Shown: piece by piece, positions 10,801-15,100 of the stretch
How positions within the stretch are numbered: the first letter of the stretch is position 1
How the letters are laid out: each line of letters opens with the position of its first letter
NCBI GenBank assembly: GCA_004298075.1
Contig: SCRK01000074.1
Coordinates: 1-17,240, forward strand
Source: a bacterium
GTDB lineage: Bacteria; Omnitrophota; Gorgyraeia; Gygaellales; Profunditerraquicolaceae
DNA: 17,240 nucleotides
Direction of reading: 5' to 3'
Made by a program: the position numbers and the translations under genes
The notes under the pieces: generated by a model
Told to the model about the DNA's origin: nothing
The model's database searches: none
What the model saw: the letters and a program-made list of their open reading frames with translations, nothing else

Positions 10801-11089
10801 TGATTTCAGCCTGCCTAAGCTAAGCTCATCTGTCTTGCTTAGCTTTAACCTGGATAAGGAGCAGGCTGATATTACTAGAGCCGTTGATAATGGTATCATT
10901 GTATCCGGCCAAAGGATCAAGGAGTTCATGTCCGCCAGCGCCGCTAAAGGTGAATTAGACCAAAGAAGGGAAACCGTGATCACCTGGCTGGCCAAGCTAG
11001 GCATCCTTGAGGAAACCACCTGCTGCAACCAGGAGTCCAGCAAAGAATACAGGGAAGCATTGGTTATCGCGGATTCCGCGGTGATATAA
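1763..11089 (+). CDS. Gene B: giant exported multi-enzyme, GAPDH-GAPDH-TIM-TIM-PGK-iPGM fusion with bookend domains
   Basis: One uninterrupted 3108-residue frame (about 340 kDa by length). The start is set by GAGGAGG and by identity with the start of gene C. Order: Sec-type signal peptide 1-24; family N-terminal domain 25-346; linker with SPAKAGSAI at 413-421; degenerate GAPDH-like domain about 460-820; second GAPDH-like domain 847-1353 with Cys1158 and His1185; degenerate TIM 1373-1653; TIM with catalytic residues 1654-1933; phosphoglycerate kinase 1938-2360; circularly permuted cofactor-independent phosphoglycerate mutase 2406-2975; linker with TCGCCG (Ser2979-Pro); family C-terminal domain 2989-3108. 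These are consecutive glycolytic steps from triose phosphates to 2-phosphoglycerate. No membrane segment other than the signal peptide is obvious, and there is no lipobox. How cofactors are reached outside the cytoplasm is unexplained; several domains may be structural rather than catalytic. Domain identities are secure; function as a working pathway is inference. Confidence 0.92.
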   Translation: MSRKIISLVLSFCFLFQQTGLVQAAAVELNLSGYFARMASGLSVDSFRPVHLRYFSYDSLNNSFKVLLDKGTFPKGTPSEAQLKEETKELLKYFLIGVTLPNDKFWVNLRPDSPKQIIDFNLEETDIGKVMLEADLQLKKDTALFTSPQTPEGKEYWERLYKKAGELYGTENITIPTLTRPWIVPNEIIVRETADSAYVYKATLKVCLEQDYLKNTPGAINSVIDYTFKDSRSKALNEYSTQLIRELIIPKLTKEVNLSKRYAPLRQVYYSLILSRWFKLRFQGQSGTYPSLIDKNDLTNLTSKTTWDKSTYFNAYKKSFAEGEYNIKEPVYTPTGQVIRSYFSGGLDITSQAMDLSFKTRTTDIGGFKGNPGVAMSPVLIKLPNMIPASVPADLESMQLGYADTQAVKSAESPAKAGSAISWQEFEKKEIAGKALNQQARIISQPEKIAFNIDTFPGDENVLLVNGLNRTFDALFRLLDGNPNFAPAAIFLGNYANGMPGSVERLARFLNSNEAQGNSIYKVKLKGNNIIINGRTIPVYKGLATPEKLSQLGVKYLVEATRQKYINTGDKSAKTKEEAAQAKRIDAYLAASQDLKILVLTPEEDRESVFVGVPLVNRVNTANTFTPATRKAVLAEPITAVTSIMTKVINEAIKAKNPNARLGVIKIEAIRTDRQGNRLVNISNVKAGQALNKVTSGKADDEAKFASLVTDTAVVAGANAIILRLRIDGYLDSLTIREINEAFRNASEGELKGLIEYAADTRASSFETHNQHALVYVPMADSQLQEVSSGGARYRTIELRGYYSEAGYAKQALDLMAEWSLFEGNKATVQQQASLEAPEGTISRTPDKIRLQEIPDGEPIEATLNAARGRIAINTMRRLWNDPNFKIVAINGVREKFEELTAKFLEFDQVFGEAPYTVKFIKSGEETAFNFADKKEIVIAVNKDTTLAKEETGVNDYIIRTPYGNLTVIEKNGKITSVKLHGEEVIGLTTAKNADGTFTLSGAVDALDNKSKVRLTYTLERDRPYLLSAGVKKDITIPFVNVRSDKKMYDAKKITAADLPQLLTKLKDYNRDIAHKLIANLSQLNEHVLFLEGSGSLIQKIALEPVIMAGAGKIVISAPARSGIPGLEAADGTFVPGVSDHVMLSTWDLLQIVSGASCSTNATATAAKALLSILFVAAGYFDTIHAITNSQGSQFGDLLKNLTRSVDARGNIVYETTGASTELGRALPELLNRISGVSLRVGNDDGSLINFDLQVIPREGKIIPSVKEINEAVKRLSAMPTADGGLQGILGFGSFKTSLEIIGGEFGGIFDPQFTHVNQETGSVSIGVWYDNERGYDNQYVNLALLMGLYLRELEKNPEIIASNLVAKDGVYEKGAFTGRMSVDGLVRSGATGAIIGAGYTRTQEEDANRIRPANKQVDVNGQLNAALKEARTLGLNVPILNIYINEFDLRRGTAQDSINRQIAQIFKDIPPEEIMKTAISLEVSGKDSLETAAYVQDIKNAIAAYIAGVSQYNMGLGSVVSRKMRVFLKLNEKKALADIKALVSLNEVDGIILGEELNAKEFNGLAQEISRQIMSDSSKRQELKVRWRPRFFLGAYTDREIINSDISTLAEGVNTHLIQLALIPDPVQIGLVSAKVKGLELPKAQALPPARKVPGRVMLQDAGITGEREFADLETAVETVGVHDVLFGHSEKVDLGESDEYINNRVHIAHKLRAQGKITGNIIVAVGEVIFDRDAGSSNKVVADQVRRRLAGLSAEQLINTVIAYEPRWAIGSGRTATLEQIQEMHSVIRNVIKETSGWGREVSQKIRIIYGGSVDVANAKDIFALEDVDGALIGGASTNAQNFRNIVAIAQELADAKNAGRPFYRKFFIGGNHKGMAIKNTYNEYVKLLNDVERRQVEVSIGPEVSRLPELVKVYTRDPLEGIVSLDQLGGSDIQDQIVYMRPDFNLPIDDENAVAGDPGTWQPTSLARVDNALADMRYVIDNKGVLVLVVHFEPKKTNVKGPQSASFLIPMLEEKLGKKIKFVSKIGSSEHYSAIVNAKAGDVILLENTRLHPDIAKLEKAKDKAGRDKFAAMTYVGRNRANPKAGVIIVKQGFGVMHRDQGSTSGEVEGIPVVAGMGLIKEYSYGTKALREARRPIAVVIGGGPKLGDKLPMYRNIIRNTLLEGDKIFVYGAAVLPFLKAKNPGFEAGMSKSMISQQNVDAAKEIIRLAEEEGVTMVLAEDYVIDNGRSLKEIPAWANYFDVGTESVNRFRKEILTPEGKSRFGLIIVNGPAGLFENIKFRKGTQGIFDVVVEATKTDKNPDGAVTIIGGGDTAYAAELTGAADKVSFVSTGGGAFLELLEGKELPGIEAARNKAGRFMFHLNQGVKASYRRISNQMSDYAAFNAKDAATGVASSTVALASQQQEVVKIVKTALKADGGDDYYIQPTIVTPGANIKPGDSVIFINFRTDRAEPGFRLLTGDQDFSHFPIRRDLNLVVAPFANYNKDYFANNGYEGIVEDSVVTDTIGEVWANNGKTQVRIGESEKFGHITNYYDGRRDSKFSGMDTVLIPSNKISEQWRQPEMKAREIAEEAVKWISGEGRTSKDAIVLNFANLDILGHSDQFDAVVQGALAVDEALGLIREAVKKAGGVLIVTADHGSGEQMVVLDENGKPILDEQNKAIMNKAHAFDNKVPLIIEGAGNLKLKSGGSLENVAATILELQGIKKPEVMAQSLLEGYTGKPIKGPIVQVIRDGWGISKFKNPEALEWNAVYQASLRAKSLGIKFNDDEMVATCPNTELWAHGENVGHPDYQMGDSEVGHLTLGAGRRIDSTLSVLDKMLKTGEFINNPVVRRAIDNAKRGHTLHLVGMISEGGVHSHTEHLFKLLELLKDEKQGMASIAIHPIFDGRDIFTSMHPGWQYLEELFAKVNQLGIQDIFKVADFSGRYFGMDRDAIKRDKKGEPSQDLWLERIYPWYKAVVYGEGRQIAASAANTADSPMIPENAPLGGIDFKHQSMASATTYEAMGSFSGLDFSLPKLSSSVLLSFNLDKEQADITRAVDNGIIVSGQRIKEFMSASAAKGELDQRRETVITWLAKLGILEETTCCNQESSKEYREALVIADSAVI
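1835..2800 (+). other. Bookend N-terminal domain of gene B, family of unknown function
   Basis: Residues 25-346, ending at SYFSGG. Gene C has a very similar domain at residues 25-348. Shared blocks include VELNLSGYFARM, SFRPVHLRYFSYDS, RPDSPKQIIDFNLEETDIG, LEADLQLKKDTA, TRPWIVPNEIIVRET and LIRELIIPKLTKEV. It has mixed alpha/beta composition with many charged residues and no enzyme motif that I recognise. The coding DNA is rich in C-ending codons compared with the AT-rich payload of gene C. It also contains a short GGGGAC-rich segment near 1972-1996 that varies in length between B and C. Confidence 0.75.
1972..1984 (+). repeat. GGGGA-CGT-TCCCC palindrome inside the N-terminal domain of gene B
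   Basis: A 5-base perfect inverted repeat, followed by AAGGGGAC, codes for GTFPKGT. It occupies the same site as the tandem GGGACTGTCCC palindromes of gene C, so this position has length variation between paralogues. Confidence 0.45.
3002..3015 (+). repeat. Small palindrome in the gene B linker before the GAPDH-like domains
   Basis: CCGGC AAAG GCCGG is a perfect 5-base inverted repeat coding for part of SPAKAGSA. The same type of linker occurs as SPAKTSSAV in gene C and PAKASSAI in gene A. Confidence 0.5.
3140..4222 (+). other. Degenerate GAPDH-like domain (first copy) in gene B
   Basis: Residues about 460-820 follow the GAPDH order from end to end. VNGLNRTFDALFRLL stands for INGFGRIGR; IIINGRTIPVY for the VNGKKI strand; LGVKYLVEAT for LGVDYVVEAT; LTIREINEAF and GELKGLIEYA for VEEINAAF and LKGILGY; RGYYSEAGYAKQA for WYDNEWGYSNR. 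The catalytic SCTTN is replaced by NTANTFT (620-626), so the nucleophilic Cys is Asn623 or nearby. The GxGxxG nucleotide loop is also lost. The domain is almost certainly inactive as a dehydrogenase. It sits directly before a second copy that keeps Cys. A structural partner role is inference. Confidence 0.75.
4301..5821 (+). other. Second GAPDH-like domain in gene B, Cys and His kept
   Basis: Residues 847-1353. It keeps SGASCSTN with Cys1158, His1185 in DTIHAIT (family TTVHAYT), a TGAS phosphate loop, SLRVGNDDGS with the substrate Arg, and WYDNERGYDNQ at 1329. The nucleotide-binding start is altered: AARGRIA (866-872) replaces GFGRIGR, and AINGV replaces AINDx, so the ribose-binding Asp is gone. 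About 110 extra, strand-rich residues (about 943-1056) are inserted in the nucleotide-binding half. Glyceraldehyde 3-phosphate oxidation may be retained, changed (for example esterase or non-NAD chemistry), or lost. The GAPDH family is secure; NAD use is doubtful. Confidence 0.82.
5879..6721 (+). other. Degenerate triosephosphate isomerase, permuted order, in gene B
   Basis: Residues 1373-1653. KGAFTGRMSVDGL matches KGAFTGEIS, the start of strand 4 in TIM. The His motif GHSER is GAGYTR (Ala1398), AYEPVWAIGTG is reduced to SLEVSG (Glu1483 without the Pro), and GGSVK is lost. After the strand-8 end (VDGIILGEELNAKEF) comes a weak match to the family N terminus: RPRFFLGAYTD (GAYTD at 1595-1599) in place of KFFVGGNWKMN, then LIPDPVQIGLVSAKVKG in place of the strand-2 region. 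Read this way, strands 4-8 come first and 1-3 last, and all catalytic positions are degraded. It is very probably inactive. Confidence 0.65.
6722..7561 (+). other. Triosephosphate isomerase with catalytic residues, probably circularly permuted, in gene B
   Basis: Residues 1654-1933. Strands 4-8 come first: His1690 in LFGHSEK, Glu1767 in AYEPRWAIGSG, GGSV at 1813 and GALIGGAS. They are followed by FFIGGNHKGM (Asn1874, Lys1876) with VEVSIGPEVSRLPELVK, which match strands 1-2 including the catalytic Asn and Lys. The alternative is a normal-order TIM using the degraded upstream GAYTD segment, plus an orphan N-terminal fragment. Permutation is preferred because it puts all intact catalytic residues in one copy and all degraded ones in the other. 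Expected reaction: dihydroxyacetone phosphate to glyceraldehyde 3-phosphate. Confidence 0.72.
7574..8842 (+). other. Phosphoglycerate kinase domain in gene B
   Basis: Residues 1938-2360, close to the usual family length and in normal order. Visible family residues: RPDFN (Arg1944, Asp1946, Asn1948), Arg1971, His1994, Arg2053 in ENTRLH, Arg2102 in MHRDQGS, Lys2149 in GGGPKLGDK, NGPAGLFE at 2273, GGGDT with Asp2316, and STGGGAFLE with GGG 2336-2338. The SHLGRP loop reads VHFEPKK, so His is kept but the Arg of GRP is missing and the loop is one residue shorter. ADP/ATP and 1,3-bisphosphoglycerate/3-phosphoglycerate are the expected substrates. Activity is plausible but may be reduced. Confidence 0.85.
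8978..10687 (+). other. Circularly permuted cofactor-independent phosphoglycerate mutase in gene B
   Basis: Residues about 2406-2975. The C-terminal half of the family comes first: QPTIV, FRTDRA (Arg2451, Arg2454), GESEKFGHI (Lys2529), NFANLDILGH (Asp2599, His2603), TADHG (Asp2640, His2641) and AHAFDN (His2670). The N-terminal half follows: IRDGWG (Asp2736), MGDSEVGH with catalytic Ser2799, GGVHSH (His2859), DGRD (Arg2891, Asp2892), SGRYFGMDRD (Arg2928, Arg2934), and VVYGEG at the end. Every metal ligand and substrate-binding residue known for the bacterial enzyme is present. The break falls in the loop between YGEG and the stretch before QPTI, inside the phosphotransferase domain. Expected reaction: 3-phosphoglycerate to 2-phosphoglycerate. 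Confidence 0.87.
10727..11086 (+). other. Bookend C-terminal domain of gene B
   Basis: Residues 2989-3108 start at GGIDFKHQ, end in AVI, and contain TWLAKLG, a Cys-Cys pair and QESSKEYREALV. Protein and DNA are almost the same as the end of gene C (16667-17026), far closer than the copy in gene A. Function is unknown; constant position suggests sorting, anchoring or assembly. Confidence 0.8.
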
Positions 11090-11097
11090 TGTTTTTT

Positions 11098-11102
11098 AGG
11101 AG
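11098..11102 (+). promoter_or_regulatory. Ribosome binding site of gene C
   Basis: AGGAG lies 8 bases before the ATG at 11111, within the 21-base gap after the stop of gene B. This supports translation of C from the same transcript. Confidence 0.85.
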
Positions 11103-11110
11103 ACCTTCAC

Positions 11111-12154
11111 ATGTCCCGTAAGATCATTTCTCTGGTTTTATCCTTCTGCTTTCTCTTCCAGCAGACCGGCCTGGTCCAGGCAGCGGCAGTAGAGCTTAAT
11201 CTCTCCGGCTACTTTGCCAGGATGAGCTCCAGCCTTGCGCCAATAGACAGCTTCCGGCCAGTACACCTAAGGTATTTCTCCTATGACTCCCTGAATAACA
11301 GCTTTAAGGTACTTTTGGATAAGGGAGACCTTAATAAGGGACTGTCCCCGAAGGGGACTGTCCCTAAAGAAACCGAAACTCAGCTCAAAGAAGAGACCAA
11401 AGAGCTCTTAAAGTATTTCCTCATCGGCCTGACCCTTCCCAATGACAAGTTCTGGGTCAACTTAAGGCCGGATTCTCCCAAGCAGATCATCGACTTTAAC
11501 CTGGAAGAGACGGATATAGGCAAGATCATGCTGGAAGCTGACCTGCAGTTAAAGAAAGATACCGCTTCCTTCACCTCACCCCAAACTGCTGAAGGCAAGG
11601 AATACTGGAACAGGCTCTACAAGAAGGCTAGTGAGCTCTACGGCTCTGAAAACATCACCATCCCCACTCTAACCAGGCCCTGGATAGTCCCCAATGAGAT
11701 CATAGTCCGTGAGACCAAGGATTCAGCCTACATCTACAAGGCAACCCTTAAAGTAATGCTGGAGCAGGACTACTTAAAAGGCTCAACCACCTATAGCTTC
11801 AAGGATTCCCGCTCAAAAGCCCTTAACGAATACTCAAGCCAGCTTATCCGTGAATTGATCATCCCCAAGTTAACCAAGGAGGTTAACCTCTCCAAGAAGT
11901 ACGCTCCTTTAAGACAGGTTTACTACTCACTTATACTCTCTAGATGGTTCAAATCCCGCTTCTACGGCCAGTCCGGCACTTATCCATCCCTCATAGACAA
12001 GAATGACTTAACTAATCTTACCTCCAAAACTACCTGGGATAAATCCACCTACTTTAATGAATACAAGAAATCCTTCGCCCAAGGCGAATACAACATCAAA
12101 GAACCGGTTTACACCCCCACAGGACAAACCATCAGGAGCTATTTTTCAGGGGGG
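11111..12154 (+). other. Signal peptide and bookend N-terminal domain of gene C
   Basis: Residues 1-348, paralogous to residues 1-346 of gene B. The first ~100 bases differ from gene B at only a few positions. The largest differences are a longer segment here around 11338-11364 (GLSPKGTVPKET against FPKGTPSEA in B) and a shorter loop after DYLK. It ends at SYFSGG, after which B and C have nothing in common until the C-terminal domain. Confidence 0.8.
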
Positions 12155-15100
12155 ATACAGATAAATCCTCCTAATGTCACTCCATCCGGATTTACAGGCG
12201 CAAGCCCGGTCTTGAGTAAGGCGATAGAAAAAACCCTTACCCCTGTATTGGGTAATCCACAAGGAGATTTAGAGATCGGCAGGCAAATCAGTGCTTCGCC
12301 GGTGAAGAACAGGGCTCAAGGAAAAGATGCATATGATTCGCAGTTGGAAAATATTGAACTATATATAAGCCTTACAAAAGGAGACATAGCGCGATTGCAC
12401 AGCGCCATTTCTGATCATAATACGCGAAGAATTAATAACAATGAAGTGATATCTGGGTTATCTAAAGATTCAAACGAAAGCATTATTTTTCACATGGCAA
12501 ATGAAGTTTGGGGAGAGCGAATTTCTAAACTTCAAACAGAAATTGATAGGCTAACTAAAAGGTTAGAAGGGTTAAAGGAATTAAGAGAGAAAATAAGACA
12601 GAAGAAACAATCCGTAACGATAAATACGCTGGAAAAGAATGGTGCCGCTTCGCCGGTGAAGTTGGTAGGTTTTGAAGACTTCAGGCCTTCTTTAACAGAT
12701 TTTAGCCACGTGGAATATTTTCTAAGTCTTAACAACGGTACCGCTCAAAATTATTTTTTAAACCTATTTACTTATGAACCGACGAAACAAACCTTTTTGG
12801 TAGCTATCCCGGTACGGAATGAGGGGGAGGTAGATAAGTATCATTATGCTTATATTGGTACAAATTTGTGGTTACCTCAAATTCAAAATAGCAAAAGTTC
12901 GTTAAGTGAGATGATTTATGATAATGCAAATACTCCTAAGACGGAATCAACAATGAATGATCTAGTGGTCGCAGCGTTGAAAAGATATAAACCTGACCCA
13001 AGAAAAAATATTATTCAACATTTACCAGAATCAATAAGGTTCGAACGAGTTAAGAATGGAATGATTAGAGTTAAAATAGCTGACGAATTCGCCGAGGCGT
13101 CGGGTAGCGCCGCTTCGCCAATATCTATTGAGGGATTTGGTAATCTTTTATCAAATGCTCTTGAGGATCGTGGTTTTTACACCGGCACTATAGAACAATA
13201 TCTTAAGAGCCAGCCACAGGAAAAACAAGCCATTAAACAGCCTATTACAGTTAACGGATATGCTTACCGGCTTGATATCGAAAAAATACCCGGGTCGCAT
13301 GGTTATAAGGTTTCCTTGATTAGGGTAGATAATAGCTATACGCTAGTTGATATAACAATTGGCTGGATGAGAAAAATTAATATCAATTTTATCACGCATG
13401 GCCCCGGTGACATCCAAAGGGTAATTGAACGAAGATTACAAGAGATATCTGTAGATGACTTGTCTGACCAGATTATGCATGCATTGATCGGTAAATCTAC
13501 CCAAGAGGTGGAAAAGACTCCTCAAGGGCTAATAACTATTATTGAAGCACGGGTAGGGGCAAATACAAGCCTTTCTCGAATAGAAGAACAAGCTTTGCAT
13601 TGGCTAAGAAATCTTGATTCCCAAGGAGTTTCCGTTTGGGAGATTAGGCGTGATCTTAAACTGTTAATAGGGTTTTCTGACAATTACGAAAAAGTTACTC
13701 ACTATGGTTCAAGACTAGTAACACTTAAAAAAATAGCCCTGGAGCTACCTTATATTAGTATTTCTAACATCGAATCAGTACGTACATTTTTAGATTCCAT
13801 ATTTAATGATAGAAATTATCTTGTTAATAACGCATCAATGCAAAAAGAACTAAAGAATCTCGCCTCAGTCTTTGAAACAGCAATCAAAAGATTCGATTCG
13901 TCTATTTCAAAGGTCACGAAGTCCGCTTCGCCGGCCAAGACCAGTTCGGCGGTGACTTTAGACAGAATAGTTACAAATGCTTTAAGCACACTGGAGACTT
14001 ATGTCTATAAGGTTAACTCCCGGGATTACCCTGTTATAAATCCCGGAACAACTTTTAAATTTATGACTGAATTACCTTATCGGGTAAATGCCTTGAGAGA
14101 GAGCCTGATGCTTGTTGACGCTGCGGTTTCAGACACCGCGGCCTTGAATAAATTACGCAATAAAATACAGCTTAATAGCGGAGATTGGGCAGAATTCTCC
14201 TCATCCCGGAATAACCCGCAGGCAGTAGCAAGCCTTAAAATAAAATTTTTGAAAGACTGGCTGAAAACAGAAGAGCAAATTTGGGAAAAGACTAAGCAAG
14301 AAAAGCAAAAAAACGACCCGGAACATTATCTCGCCTATTCAAGATTAACTGACGAAATTATTGTAGGAATCAGGCACATGGCGGAAAGTATAAATGAAGC
14401 TGATCCAGCCACCAAACCGACCGGGCCAGAGGCCGCCGGTTCGGCGGTGCAGGCGCAAAAAGAAAGGGCATTAGCCGATTATTTTCTCGTAAACGAAAGG
14501 TGGGGCGCCTTTACGAGCGATTTTTATAGGAAAATGGACCAAACCGGTGATCCCATATTAAGAGGACTGCAAGTGAAAAGAAGTTTAAGAGGCTTTATCA
14601 AGGGCACGCTTGAAAGAGGCATCTTTGAAAAGGAATTACCTGTATCGGATCTTATTATATTTCTTAAAGTGCTCAAGCATTTTGGTAATATAGTTCAACC
14701 TAATGAATTAAAATTTACTGCATTTCTCTCTCATATTTTGTCCCCCTATGAAAGAGGATTCAATGAGGTCTTGCAGGAAGCGTCAGATGAAACGATAAAA
14801 GAACTTAGGGAGAAAGATCCTACTCTTGGAATATCGGATCAAGTTATCCGCTCTGTTGTAGGGGAGGCTAGAATATTTCTTGAAGATAAAATTAGGCCGG
14901 AAGTCGAAGGGTATAAAATCAATACCAAAAGTTCAGAACGGTTCGAAGAGGTATATGCTGAGGCCGTTAAGAAGTTAGGTATAATCTGCGATTACATAAT
15001 AACTAATTATATTGATAAGTTGGATACACAGAGCGCCGCTTCGCCGGTCATGTCTGTAGAGTTTATGGTTATCGCATTCTCCGATCTAATGAGCAGGCCT

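Noticed and set aside
1763..11089. Assembly artefact joining several glycolytic genes
   Set aside because: The frame is unbroken over 9.3 kb, degenerate copies are ordered and complete, and gene C shows the same scaffold with another payload. Raw reads would be needed to exclude it fully.
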